NCBI GenBank assembly: GCA_942492625.1
Contig: CALOFM010000050.1
Coordinates: 49,587 to 113,586 of the forward strand
Source: Thiosymbion sp942492625
Lineage (GTDB): Bacteria; Pseudomonadota; Gammaproteobacteria; Chromatiales; Chromatiaceae
Direction of reading: 5' to 3'
DNA length: 64,000 nucleotides
The stretch's first letter is position 1. The number at the start of each line of letters is the position of its first letter. The notes below the pieces were generated by a model. That model was not told where the DNA came from and made no database searches. It worked only from the letters and a program-made list of their open reading frames with translations. This document shows, in pieces, positions 26,560 through 35,583 of the stretch. Both the position numbers and the translations under genes were made by a program.

Positions 26560-28920
26560 ATGCCAGTAACCCCCACCTATCCCGGCGTATACGTGCAAGA
26601 AGAGGCATCCGGCGCCCGCGCCATTGCCGGTGTGGCAACCTCGATCGCCGCCTTTGTCGGCATGGCCGAGCGCGGGCCGATGGACACAGCGGTGCGGATT
26701 TTCAGCTTCGCGGATTTCGAGCGCAGTTTCGGTGCCACGACCCAAGGCGAATTGGCTACCCAGGTGCGCAATTTCTACCTCAACGGCGGCGGCCAGGCCT
26801 ATGTCATGCGCATTGCGCAGCAAGCGGTGCGGGCCAATGTTGTGCTGCGCAATCAGGATGACAGCGCCGACGCGATGACCGTTACCGCCCGCGACCCAGG
26901 GCTCGAGGGCAACCTTCTGCGGGTCGAGATCGATTATGACACCGCCAGCCCCGAAGAAACGTTCAATCTCACCGTCTTCCGCAGCTTTCTCAAAGACGAC
27001 GGCACGTCCGAAAGGCAGGCAGAGGAGAAATACACCGATCTCTCAATGAGCGCCACCGCCGGCAATTTCGCCGATACGGTCATCAACACCAGGTCATCGC
27101 TGATCAGCGTTGCGGCAACAACGCCGGCTGCGCCCATCGACGGGGTGTCGATTGCCGGTACCGTTCTAGACGGCGCCGCCGCGACTGCAAAGACCGAGCT
27201 AGACGCGATCGTCACTGCCTCGGCAAACCGGCTGACGCTGAAGGTGGGTGACGATATCGCGATCCCGGCGACGCTGACCGACGCGAGCACGGTCGGCTCG
27301 CTGGCCAACCTGGCCACCCAATGGACCAACGATCTGAACGCCGCGCTGACGGCGAACGCCATTGCCGCCACCGTCACAGTGACCGTCCCCGGCAGCAGCA
27401 TCGGAAACGGCGGGACCGGCGCCAACCGCCTATTACGCGTCACCTCGACCCATGGGCCGGTGAAGATCAGCCCCGGAGCGAGTGCAGACTGCGCCGTGGC
27501 ATTGCGGCTCGGCACGGCCCAGGGCGGCGTCGAGGGCTCGGATTACGGCGACGGACGGCCCGCGCCCACGGGATTTGTCGCGCGGATGGGCACCGCGACT
27601 GACCAATATGCCGAGTTCCGCACGTTTGCGGGCACCAATCGCGACCAGGTCACAACCATCGACATCACGGATGACAGCCCCGACTCGCCGCACCCGACGA
27701 TCAACCTGAACCTCGGAGGCGCGGTGCCGATGTTCGACGACGGCTCGTCGCAGACGCTGGGCAACGCGATGACGGTGCTCGACACCGTCGTCGGACTGGT
27801 TGCCGGAGGAACCAGCGACCGCTGGACGGTCAAGCGCCACGGTCTGCGTTTGGCAATGAAACCGAAGTACGGCACTGACGATACCGGGCTTGTCACCACC
27901 TTCACCTCGACGACGTTCAACTTCGCCACCACCGCGTTCAACGGCGCGGCAAACACCGCCGCCTACAAGCTCGGACAGACGGGCGGGGTGGCCGGGCCGT
28001 CGCCATTCCAGGGCGCAAACCCCACCCCGGGCGGTGACGGCAACCCGGCGACGAAGACGGAATATGACCATGCTTACACGATAATCGACCGCAATGTCGA
28101 TCTATTCAACCTGCTCTTGCTGCCGCGCAACAAGGGGCAAAGCAATGCCCAACGCAAACTGCTCTGGGGTCCGGCCTCTTCCTTCTGCGAAAAGAAGCGG
28201 GCGTTTTTGCTTGTCGACCCGGATGACGACTGGGACACCATCACCAAGGCCGAGACCGGCGTGAACGCGATCCGCACAGGCGTCGCCACACGGAACGCCG
28301 CCTGCTACTGGCCGCCGCTGGATGTCGGCGGCAAGACCTATGTCGACCCCTGCGGCGCAATGGCGGGAGTGATGGCCCGCACCGACGGCAATCGCGGCGT
28401 CTGGAAGGCGCCCGCGGGGCTGGAGGCCACGATCCGCGGCGTCACCGGCGTCAAGCACCAAATGACCGACCCCGAAAACGGCGTCATCAACCCCAAGGCG
28501 CTGAACGCCATCCGGCTTTTCCCGGCGGGCGTGGTCAGCTGGGGCGCGCGGACGCTCGTTGGCTTCGACGGCTCGGGCAATGTGGATGACAAATACATCC
28601 CCGTGCGCCGCACGATGCTGATGATCGAGGAAGCGCTTTACCGGGGGCTCAGGTTCGCGGTGTTCGAGCCGAATGACGAACCGCTCTGGGCGCAGATCCG
28701 GCTTGCAGCGGGATCGTATATGAACGGGCTCTTCCGTCAGGGCGCCTTCGCCGGGGCCAAGTCGACGGATGCCTATTTCGTGCAATGCGACAGCTCTACG
28801 ACGACCGCCAGCGACATCAACCTCGGCATCGTCAACGTGATCGTCGGCTTTGCCCCGCTGAAACCGGCGGAATTCGTGGTGCTGACGGTCAAGCAGATCG
28901 CTGGCCAGGTTCAGGTCTGA
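26560..28920 (+). CDS. eCIS tail sheath protein (Afp2-4-like)
   Basis: Contractile sheath subunit that surrounds the tube and drives injection. The 786-residue product begins with the phage sheath signature (PTYPGVYVQEEASGARAIAGV and AFVGMAERGPMD). A large variable insertion follows (about residues 100-400, beta-rich, threonine- and alanine-rich), then the conserved C-terminal half: LLLLPRNKGQ, TRNAACYWPPLDVGG, PPAGLEATIRGV-like AGLEATIRGVTGVKHQM, NAIRLFPAGVVSWGARTL, and the end TVKQIAGQVQV. It is larger than typical sheath proteins (about 350-500 residues) because of the insertion, which probably decorates the outside of the sheath. It is the only sheath gene in the locus and is the first gene, with the tube gene 16 bases on. 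Confidence 0.96.
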   Translation: MPVTPTYPGVYVQEEASGARAIAGVATSIAAFVGMAERGPMDTAVRIFSFADFERSFGATTQGELATQVRNFYLNGGGQAYVMRIAQQAVRANVVLRNQDDSADAMTVTARDPGLEGNLLRVEIDYDTASPEETFNLTVFRSFLKDDGTSERQAEEKYTDLSMSATAGNFADTVINTRSSLISVAATTPAAPIDGVSIAGTVLDGAAATAKTELDAIVTASANRLTLKVGDDIAIPATLTDASTVGSLANLATQWTNDLNAALTANAIAATVTVTVPGSSIGNGGTGANRLLRVTSTHGPVKISPGASADCAVALRLGTAQGGVEGSDYGDGRPAPTGFVARMGTATDQYAEFRTFAGTNRDQVTTIDITDDSPDSPHPTINLNLGGAVPMFDDGSSQTLGNAMTVLDTVVGLVAGGTSDRWTVKRHGLRLAMKPKYGTDDTGLVTTFTSTTFNFATTAFNGAANTAAYKLGQTGGVAGPSPFQGANPTPGGDGNPATKTEYDHAYTIIDRNVDLFNLLLLPRNKGQSNAQRKLLWGPASSFCEKKRAFLLVDPDDDWDTITKAETGVNAIRTGVATRNAACYWPPLDVGGKTYVDPCGAMAGVMARTDGNRGVWKAPAGLEATIRGVTGVKHQMTDPENGVINPKALNAIRLFPAGVVSWGARTLVGFDGSGNVDDKYIPVRRTMLMIEEALYRGLRFAVFEPNDEPLWAQIRLAAGSYMNGLFRQGAFAGAKSTDAYFVQCDSSTTTASDINLGIVNVIVGFAPLKPAEFVVLTVKQIAGQVQV

Positions 28921-28936
28921 GGGAGGGCAGAGAAAG

Positions 28937-29437
28937 ATGGCACAGTTCACCGTAAACACGCACCGCTTCGATCCCTACAAGAATTTCAAGTTCCGCGTGG
29001 TCTGGGACGGCCAGGCGGTCGCGGGGATTTCCAAGGTCAGCGCGCTGAAACACACGATCGAGCCGGTCAGCCACCGCGACGGCGGCGACCGGTCGACCCC
29101 ACGGTTGTCGCCCGGTGCGACCAAGTTCGAACCCGTGACGCTGGAACGCGGCATCACCCACGACACCGCTTTCGAGGAATGGGCGACCAAGGCCTATTCG
29201 AACGCGGGCGACGCGGGGGTCTCGCTCAAGGACTTCCGCAAGGACATCACGATCGAGCTGTACAATCTCCAAGGGCTGAAGGTGCGCGCCTGGCAGGTAT
29301 TTCGCTGCTGGGTTTCCGAGTTCACCGCAATTCCAGAGCTTGACGCCAACGCCAACGCCATCGCGTTCGAATCCATCGTCATCCAGAACGAGGGGTTCGT
29401 TCGAGACGAGGCGGTGGTCGAACCCACCGAGACCTGA
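28937..29437 (+). CDS. eCIS inner tube protein (Afp1/5-like, gp19 family)
   Basis: Inner tube subunit of the phage T4 gp19/Hcp-like fold. The 166-residue product shows the usual pattern: YKNFKFRVVWDGQAVAGISKVS at the N-terminus, the TPRLSPGATKFEPVTLERG strand-turn, TAFEEWATKA, and the C-terminal FRCWVSEFTAIPELDANAN and AIESIVIQNEGF-like end. Both length and motifs are standard. A GGGAGGG-rich ribosome-binding site precedes the ATG. It is the single canonical tube gene of this eCIS, the second tube-like protein being the 233-residue tube-initiator candidate at 34587. Confidence 0.95.
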   Translation: MAQFTVNTHRFDPYKNFKFRVVWDGQAVAGISKVSALKHTIEPVSHRDGGDRSTPRLSPGATKFEPVTLERGITHDTAFEEWATKAYSNAGDAGVSLKDFRKDITIELYNLQGLKVRAWQVFRCWVSEFTAIPELDANANAIAFESIVIQNEGFVRDEAVVEPTET

Positions 29438-29604
29438 GGCGCGGCGCGTCATGCGCTCTGCGCTGGTTACCCATGCAAGTTGCGGATTGCGCGCCGGAGG
29501 CGCTCCTCAGTCCCTTCCGGTCCCTCCACGCTCAACGAAGGGCGCTGCGAAGCGAGCGATGAGCGTTGACGGCTTCGGGCATCAGAATTTCCGGGGACGC
29601 TGTA
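29438..29604. other. Largest gap inside the eCIS operon
   Basis: A 167-base untranslated gap between the tube gene and the zinc-ribbon gene, while nearly all other eCIS junctions overlap or are a few bases long. It contains small GC-rich dyads (for example GAGG-CGCT-CCTC at about 29502-29513). It may hold a processing site or attenuator that keeps sheath and tube mRNA above baseplate mRNA, or an internal promoter. This is inference from spacing only. Confidence 0.4.
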
Positions 29605-30342
29605 ATGCACTCGGTTGATCTGAACCCTCCCGGCGAAACGCCAATCGCGCTGAGCTTGCGTCCACTAACCGGCGCCGACGAACTGGCCCTGCCCGGCACC
29701 GGTTCGGCCGCGGCACTGGCGCTGCTGGGGCGGCTGGCCGAGGCAGCGGATTTTCCGGCCCTGACCGTGTCGCAGTCCGACCGGGCACTCGCCGCGGTCT
29801 ACCGGATGCTCTACGGGGCGCAGGCCGAATGCAGGGCGGCCTGTGAGAGTTGCGGCGAGCGTTACGAGTTCACGCTGGACCTGCCGCAAATAATCGCCGA
29901 CCAGGATGCCGACAGGCCCGGCCCGCCGGATGCCGATGGCGCCTGGACGCTGCCCGGCGGGGCGAGGGTGCGGGCGCCGAAACATGCCGACCTGGCAGGC
30001 GATCCGGCGACGCTGGCGGCGCGGCTCACGCTCGAGGGCGAGGCCAGTGCGGGCCAGGTCGGAGCATTTCTGGAAAACGCCGCGCCTGTCCTGACGCTGG
30101 ATCTTGCGGCGCGCTGCCCCGAATGCGGCGAGCCCGCGCAGGTGCGGTTCGATCTGGCCACCTATCTGACCCGGCGGCTTGCCGCGGAACGGCCGTTCCT
30201 GGTGCGCGAGACGCATCTGATCGCCTCGCGCTACGGCTGGAGCCACGCCGGGATCATGGGCCTCACCCGCGACGACCGCCGCACCTTCGCCGGGCTGATC
30301 GAGGCAGAGCGCGCTCGGCTGAGCCGGAGGCAGACGGCATGA
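29605..30342 (+). CDS. Zinc-ribbon baseplate assembly protein candidate (T4 gp26-like)
   Basis: A 245-residue protein of the type found beside eCIS tube genes and phage baseplate genes. Two CxxC pairs (C-ESC-G in about 80-85 and CPECGEP at about 171-177) should bind one zinc. The C-terminal helical part (LVRETHLIASRYGWSHAGIMGLTRDDRRTFAGLI) resembles the T4 gp26-like baseplate chaperone family, whose members recur in eCIS loci. The ATG at 29605 is chosen; another ATG-type start upstream gives a weak extension. Its stop overlaps the start of the proline-rich gene (ATGA). The assignment to the gp26-like family is from motif feel and location, not from a search. Confidence 0.6.
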   Translation: MHSVDLNPPGETPIALSLRPLTGADELALPGTGSAAALALLGRLAEAADFPALTVSQSDRALAAVYRMLYGAQAECRAACESCGERYEFTLDLPQIIADQDADRPGPPDADGAWTLPGGARVRAPKHADLAGDPATLAARLTLEGEASAGQVGAFLENAAPVLTLDLAARCPECGEPAQVRFDLATYLTRRLAAERPFLVRETHLIASRYGWSHAGIMGLTRDDRRTFAGLIEAERARLSRRQTA

Positions 30343-31271
30343 GCGGCTATCTGCAACGTCTCCTCGACCGCGCCGCGCCTGCACCGCCCGCATCCACTCT
30401 GGTGCCCGCGGGCCTCTCGCAATCGCCGGTGAGCCTGGCCGACCAGCGCCTCAACGTTCCCGATTTCGCCGACCGCGCCGCGCCCGCGGCACCGGCGGGC
30501 GAAGGCTCGGAATGGTTCGGCGAGGCAGCCCAGCCCCCCCGTCCCGCGCCGCGCCGCGGACCACAACGGCCCGCTGGCGAAACCGCTCTGCCCGAGTCGT
30601 CCGCACCCGAACCGGCTGCGCACCCGGCGCCAAGCAAGGCTCCAGCGGCAGCCCCAACCGAGACGCCACCCAAGGTGGAACCGCCGCAGCACCCAAGCCC
30701 GGTGGGTTTCGTGGACGCCGCCGACCTCGTCCTGCCGGAATCCGAGCCTGCACCGGAGCCCAAGGTTCCGGAACATACCCCCTCCCCGCCCCCGCCCGCC
30801 TCACCGGCGGCGCCAGAGGCGCAGGCCACGCAACCCGAACCTCCATCACCCGTGACGCCCCGGCCGGCGCACGACGCAGGAGCCGATAGGACCAACAAGA
30901 TTTCCAAGGCGGCGCCGGCCCCCCCGCGCCCCAGGGCCGAATCGATCCCCGCAGCCCCGGTGCCAGATCTTACGGTCACCGAAGAGCCCGCAAACGCGCC
31001 CACAGCGCCAGAGCCGCGCTCGGTCGTCGAGCTGATGCCGCCGCCGGTGGTGATGCCCGAGCTGCCCGACCCGCCGGTGCCCGCGCCGCGCCAGCCGGAA
31101 CCCACGCCCGCAGCTGTGCCGCAGGCGCAACAGCCGCGAGAGGCACCGCAGACCCCGGCCCCTTCACAGGAACACCGCACCCGCCCGATGACCGCGGCCG
31201 AGGCATCGATCATCGGCCCGCTCACCCCGCGCCGCCGGGCGCTCACGCTGTTCGGACTGAGAAGGCGCTAG
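30339..31271 (+). CDS. Long proline-rich low-complexity eCIS protein
   Basis: A 310-residue protein of about one quarter proline, with alanine and glutamate making up most of the rest. Only the N-terminus (MSGYLQRLLDRAAP) and the C-terminus (AEASIIGPLTPRRRALTLFGLRRR) look ordered. Both ends are basic and probably bind other parts of the machine, while the middle is a flexible extended linker. It overlaps the zinc-ribbon gene by four bases and is followed three bases on by the DUF4255 cap gene. Related proline-rich proteins occur in other eCIS loci without a known role. It could be a length ruler, a tether or an assembly scaffold. I cannot assign it. Confidence 0.75.
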   Translation: MSGYLQRLLDRAAPAPPASTLVPAGLSQSPVSLADQRLNVPDFADRAAPAAPAGEGSEWFGEAAQPPRPAPRRGPQRPAGETALPESSAPEPAAHPAPSKAPAAAPTETPPKVEPPQHPSPVGFVDAADLVLPESEPAPEPKVPEHTPSPPPPASPAAPEAQATQPEPPSPVTPRPAHDAGADRTNKISKAAPAPPRPRAESIPAAPVPDLTVTEEPANAPTAPEPRSVVELMPPPVVMPELPDPPVPAPRQPEPTPAAVPQAQQPREAPQTPAPSQEHRTRPMTAAEASIIGPLTPRRRALTLFGLRRR

Positions 31272-31274
31272 GCG

Positions 31275-32672
31275 ATGCCCACCGCGAACCTGTTCCTCGT
31301 TACCGACACGCTGACACGGCTCTTGGAATTCAACGTCCGCGCCCTTTTCCTGCGCCAAGGCATCGTCAACGCCGTCACTGTCACCGCCATGCCGCCGGAA
31401 CGCGCGGGCGCAGCGACCGACACGCTGAACCTGCATCTTTATCACGTGATGGAGGACATCCACTACAAGAACCTTCCGCCGTCCGGCCGCGGCGGGTCGC
31501 CAGTATCCCGCCAACCCCTTGCCTTGTCTCTTTTCTACATTCTCACCGCGCATCACGAGATCAACGAAATCTACGACGCGCAGAACCAGCAGAACCTGTT
31601 CTCGCTCGCGATCAAGACGATGCACGACCATTCGCTGATCGACGACAGCCTGTCGATCTCGCCCGATGGCGGTCCGCCGCAGACGGTGATGCACACCGAC
31701 CTGCGCGGCCGCGACAACCATTTCGAGATCTCGCCGCGCCCGCTGACTCCGGAGGAGGCGATGAGTTTCTGGACCGCCGAGCAGACCTCGACGACCCGGC
31801 TTTCCGCCTATTACGAGGTGCGCACGATCTTTATCGAGCCCGAAGAGCCCACCGGCGCCTTTGGCCGGGTCTACGATCTCGGCCTCTTCGTGGCGCCGAT
31901 CTCGGCCCCGGTTCTGGAAAAGGTCTCGGCGCTCACCACCTTCACCCCGCCCGCCGCCAGCGGGCTGCCGCCGCAGGTGCTCGATACCTCTCCCGCCCGC
32001 GTGGTGCTGGAACCGGGATCTTCACCCGAGGTGAACCGGGTCAATATCGCCGGCTCGGCGCTGACCGGCGACGGCCAGCCCGGTGCCTCGCAGATCGTCC
32101 TGCGCACCCCCGCCTGGCGCGAGCTGGCGGTGGCGGTGCGCGACGCGGTGATCGACAGGTCGCTGAATCCCGGCTGGAACGTCGAGATCACCGCGACCGC
32201 TGCGCGGTTCGATCTGCAGGGCAACCTGCAGGCCATCGTGAACGGCGTTGCGACAGCGCTGGAGGTCACGCCCGGTATCTACGCCGTCTCTGTCCGCACC
32301 ACGCGCCGCCAGCAGACCGAGGGCGGCACGCTGCGCGAGACCAGGTCCGAAAGCAACCAGATCGCATTTTCCGTCGGCGCGCATATCACCCGGGTCGTCG
32401 CCGGAGGCCCCGGACGCCTGGTGGTTCAGGTAACGAACACCTTCGACATGACCGCCGCCGGCCTGAACGTTCAGCTTTCGATCGACGGCGAGAGCTACGA
32501 CGATGCCACCGCCTTTTCCAACCTCCCCGCCATCGATGCCGGGCTGTTCGTGCGACAGGCCGGGCAGATCGAGTTTCACCCGCTCTTCAACCCGGCCACC
32601 GCCGGCACCCACCCGCTGCGCCTGATCATCAACGGCGCTGAATCGCAACCCTTCTGGTTTTCGACCCCATGA
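31275..32672 (+). CDS. DUF4255 (Pvc16/Afp16-like) tail terminator protein
   Basis: Cap protein that ends tube and sheath polymerisation. The 465-residue product has the DUF4255/Pvc16_N domain at the N-terminus: FLVTDTLTRLLEFNV, LHLYHVMEDIHYKNLP, RQPLALSLFYILTAH, NLFSLAIKTMHDHSLI and ARRIFIEPEEPTG-like VRTIFIEPEEPTGAFGR. The remaining C-terminal two hundred residues form beta-sandwich-like repeats (IPT/Ig-like: SPARVVLEPGSSPEVNRVN, ALTGDGQPGASQIVL), which are longer than in Afp16. The ATG of the AAA+ gene overlaps its stop. It is a diagnostic eCIS gene. Confidence 0.92.
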   Translation: MPTANLFLVTDTLTRLLEFNVRALFLRQGIVNAVTVTAMPPERAGAATDTLNLHLYHVMEDIHYKNLPPSGRGGSPVSRQPLALSLFYILTAHHEINEIYDAQNQQNLFSLAIKTMHDHSLIDDSLSISPDGGPPQTVMHTDLRGRDNHFEISPRPLTPEEAMSFWTAEQTSTTRLSAYYEVRTIFIEPEEPTGAFGRVYDLGLFVAPISAPVLEKVSALTTFTPPAASGLPPQVLDTSPARVVLEPGSSPEVNRVNIAGSALTGDGQPGASQIVLRTPAWRELAVAVRDAVIDRSLNPGWNVEITATAARFDLQGNLQAIVNGVATALEVTPGIYAVSVRTTRRQQTEGGTLRETRSESNQIAFSVGAHITRVVAGGPGRLVVQVTNTFDMTAAGLNVQLSIDGESYDDATAFSNLPAIDAGLFVRQAGQIEFHPLFNPATAGTHPLRLIINGAESQPFWFSTP

Positions 32673-34594
32673 CAGAGCTCAAGGTCCATCCCAAGCCGCA
32701 TCTATTGGCCAGCGCCGCCGAGCTGCTGGTGCATTGCGCCCGGTTGCGGCTGGCGATGCGGCTGGGCGAGCCCACGGACGAATCCCTGCCGCTGCAGACG
32801 CTGGAGCACAGACTGGCCGGGCCGGAGGGGCGGGCGTGGGCGCGGCTGGTGGAGTTGTTCGGGCTTTCCGAACCCGAGGCCGACCTGCTGGCGCTGGCAC
32901 TGGCAGTGGCGACAGAACCGGCGCTGGGACCGCTGGTGGCGCAGGCGCAGGAGGCTGAAGGGCGGCTGTTGCCGACCGAGCCGCTCATCAAGCTGATGCA
33001 CGGCCACCCTGCCCGCCCGATCTGGAAACCGACCTCGCCCCTGTCGATGTGGCGGCTGGTGACACCGGTGCGGATGGCCCCCGGCGAACCGCACGGGTAT
33101 GAGGCCGACCGACAGCTTGTCGATTGGATGTTCGGCAACCTCTCGCTCGACGCCGAGCTGGTGCTGGCGCTCGATGCCTGCTCCGCAGACCGAGCGCCCT
33201 GCGAATGGCCGGTGGGCGAGACCGCCCAGCGGCTGGACCATGCTTTGCGGCTGGGCGCCGAGGTGCGGCTTGTGGTCGAGGCGCGCCCCGGTGCGGGACG
33301 GCGCAGCTTCGCCGCCGCCGTGGCGCGCGAGCTGGGGCGCGGGGCACTGGTGGCGGACGCATCGGTGATCCCGCAATCCGATTGGGCCGAAGCCTTCATG
33401 CTGGCACAGCGTTTCGCCCTTTTTGCCGATGCCGCGCTGATCTGGCGCGAAGGCAGCCCGGCGTGGCCCGTAAAAATCCCGATGGCACCGCTACAGTTCC
33501 TTTGCACCGCGCCGGGCGAGGCCCCGCCGCCGCGCGATGGCGCGTCGGACCTGACCGTCGCCCTGCCCGACCCTGGCGTCGACAGCAAATCGGCGATCTT
33601 CGCGGAGCTGGTGCCGCGGCTGGCAGGCGATGCGCCAAGGCTCGCCGCCACGCCCGGTCTGCTCTTGGGCGATCTGCAAGAGGTCGGCCGCACCGCGCCG
33701 CGCTCGCTGGAGGAAGCCGCCGACGATCTGCGGGCCCGCGCGCGCGCGCGGATGCGCGGCGCAGGCCATGTGGTCGACCCGGTGTTCGGCTGGGACGACA
33801 TGATCGCCACCGATACCCTGCTGAGCCAACTGAAGCGCATCACGTTCGAGGCCCGCACCCGGCCGCAGCTGATGGAACGCGCCGAGACCGCGCGGCTCTA
33901 CCACCGCGCCGCAGGGCTTTCGGCGCTGTTCTCCGGCCCGCCGGGGGTGGGCAAGTCCATGGCAGCCCATGTCATCGCCCGCGATCTCGGCAGCAACCTT
34001 CTGGTGGTCGATCTGGCCTCCACCACCTCGAAATTCATCGGCGAAACGGCCAAAAACCTCTCAGAAGCCTTCGCGCAGGCCAAGGCATCAGGCGCAGCCC
34101 TGATTTTCGAGGAGGCCGACGCCTTTTTCGCCAAACGCACGGACGTGCGCGACAGCAACGACCGCTACGCCAATACCGACACCAACCACCTGCTACAGTT
34201 GCTCGAGGCCCATGACGGGTTGGTGATCCTGTCGACCAACCGGCGCGCCAATATCGACCCGGCCTTCATCCGCCGCCTGCGACACGTGGTCGAGTTCCCG
34301 AAGCCCGGCCCGCAAGAACGTCGCGATCTCTGGCATCGCATGCTTGGCGGGCTCGGCTCCGACCCCGCACCGCTGAGCGAGACGATCGAAACGGTGGCCG
34401 CCACTCACGACCTCAGCCCGGCGCAGATCAAGGGCGCGGCCCTCTCGGCGCTTTACGCGGCGCTGCACGAGGGCCGCGCCATCGAACCTTGCGACCTGAC
34501 CGCTGCCACCGAGCAGGAGCTGACCAAAGAGGGCCGCGCCGCGCCGGCCTCGACCGTAAAACCACGCAGACAGAGGAGCCCGCACAATGGCTGA
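32669..34594 (+). CDS. eCIS AAA+ ATPase (Afp15/Pvc15-like)
   Basis: AAA+ ATPase typical of eCIS, thought to help assemble particles or load cargo. The 641-residue protein has an alpha-helical N-terminal part (about 1-400, with winged-helix-like repeats) and a classical AAA module: Walker A GPPGVGKSM (about 424-432), Walker B ALIFEEADAFF (about 478-488), sensor 1 VILSTNRRANIDPAFIRRL with the arginine finger in RRLRHVVEFP. The Walker B has EEAD rather than DEAD, a common variation in this family. Its start overlaps the cap gene stop and its end overlaps the next gene by eight bases. This ATPase together with DUF4157 separates eCIS from phage tails. Confidence 0.94.
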   Translation: MTELKVHPKPHLLASAAELLVHCARLRLAMRLGEPTDESLPLQTLEHRLAGPEGRAWARLVELFGLSEPEADLLALALAVATEPALGPLVAQAQEAEGRLLPTEPLIKLMHGHPARPIWKPTSPLSMWRLVTPVRMAPGEPHGYEADRQLVDWMFGNLSLDAELVLALDACSADRAPCEWPVGETAQRLDHALRLGAEVRLVVEARPGAGRRSFAAAVARELGRGALVADASVIPQSDWAEAFMLAQRFALFADAALIWREGSPAWPVKIPMAPLQFLCTAPGEAPPPRDGASDLTVALPDPGVDSKSAIFAELVPRLAGDAPRLAATPGLLLGDLQEVGRTAPRSLEEAADDLRARARARMRGAGHVVDPVFGWDDMIATDTLLSQLKRITFEARTRPQLMERAETARLYHRAAGLSALFSGPPGVGKSMAAHVIARDLGSNLLVVDLASTTSKFIGETAKNLSEAFAQAKASGAALIFEEADAFFAKRTDVRDSNDRYANTDTNHLLQLLEAHDGLVILSTNRRANIDPAFIRRLRHVVEFPKPGPQERRDLWHRMLGGLGSDPAPLSETIETVAATHDLSPAQIKGAALSALYAALHEGRAIEPCDLTAATEQELTKEGRAAPASTVKPRRQRSPHNG

Positions 34595-35288
34595 ATCCAC
34601 CGGCTCCCCGCTGTCGCCGTCCGTCACTAAGGGCGCGCTCGTGCAACTTGCCGAAGATTTCGGGATCATCGTGCCGAACATCATCCCGTTTCAGTACAAC
34701 CCCGGCGCAATGACCCGCACGCTGAAGCCGTGGGATCCCAGCGAGGTCGACCAGACCAACCGCGGCGCGCAATCGCCCAATGTGCAGCCCTACGACCCCG
34801 AAGAAACCTACAAGTTCAAGCTGGACCTCGATGCCACCGACGATCTCGCCGATGGCGACATCCTGGCGGAAACCACCGGTATCGCCAGCCGCATCGCCGC
34901 GATCCAGAAGCTGACCGAGCCCTCCGGCGGGCTCTTCGGCGACCTGATCGCCAGCGCCGCGGCGCTGGTCAACGCCCCCGCCGCCGATGCCGAACGAGCC
35001 ACCGTCCCGATTACACTGCTGGTCCTCGGCATCGGCGTGATCCTGCCCGTGCGTGTCACCAGCATCTCCATAGAAATCAAAGAGTTTACGCCGCAACTTT
35101 ATCCTTACATGGCCGAGGTACAACTGGAATTGCGGGTACTGACGCCCGAGGTCTTCAAATGCAAGACCGGCACCGCCATCGACATCGCCATCGCCGCGTA
35201 TGAAATGACGCGTCTGCAAGAGGACACGCTCGCCATCGCCAACATCGCCAACGCGCTCAAATCCGCCAAATCCATTCTGCCGTTCTGA
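34587..35288 (+). CDS. CIS tube-initiator protein (Afp7-like N-terminal domain)
   Basis: A 233-residue protein of the contractile injection system tube N-terminal domain type, which starts tube growth on the baseplate. The tell-tale N-terminus is VPNIIPFQYNPGAMTRTL, and the central DPEETYKFKLDLDATDDLADGD and VILPVRVTSISIEIKEFTP are likewise typical. In Afp7 this domain is fused to a LysM module; here the LysM follows as a separate gene six bases on. The gene overlaps the end of the AAA+ gene by eight bases. Confidence 0.88.
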   Translation: MAESTGSPLSPSVTKGALVQLAEDFGIIVPNIIPFQYNPGAMTRTLKPWDPSEVDQTNRGAQSPNVQPYDPEETYKFKLDLDATDDLADGDILAETTGIASRIAAIQKLTEPSGGLFGDLIASAAALVNAPAADAERATVPITLLVLGIGVILPVRVTSISIEIKEFTPQLYPYMAEVQLELRVLTPEVFKCKTGTAIDIAIAAYEMTRLQEDTLAIANIANALKSAKSILPF

Positions 35289-35294
35289 GGCCCC

Positions 35295-35576
35295 ATGTCC
35301 ATTTTCGATCCCAAAAGCCGTTACGTGAAACATGCCACCGTCGCCACCGCGACCGACCGGCGCGGGCGCAAGGTGTCCTGCCTCACTCCCGCACTGGTTC
35401 CGCCGCAGACCGAGCTGGGCAAGCACCGGCTCAAACAGGGCCAAAGGCTCGACCATCTCGCCAACCACTACCTGAACGACCCAGCCGGATTCTGGCGAGT
35501 GGCCGAGTTGAACCAGGCGATGACCGCCGAGGCGGCGCTGGATAACGCGCTCGTCAAGATTCCGACCAAGACCTGA
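35295..35576 (+). CDS. LysM-like baseplate/tail protein
   Basis: A 93-residue protein with a LysM-like or tail-protein-X-like core (HRLKQGQRLDHLANHYLNDPAGFWRVAELNQ). The last part, LVKIP, matches the usual end of a LysM. In Afp7 and T4 gp53 such modules hold the tube base to the hub or wedge and may contact peptidoglycan. The gene lies six bases after the tube initiator and eight bases before the hub gene, consistent with a split Afp7. Confidence 0.85.
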   Translation: MSIFDPKSRYVKHATVATATDRRGRKVSCLTPALVPPQTELGKHRLKQGQRLDHLANHYLNDPAGFWRVAELNQAMTAEAALDNALVKIPTKT

Positions 35577-35583
35577 GAGGCTC

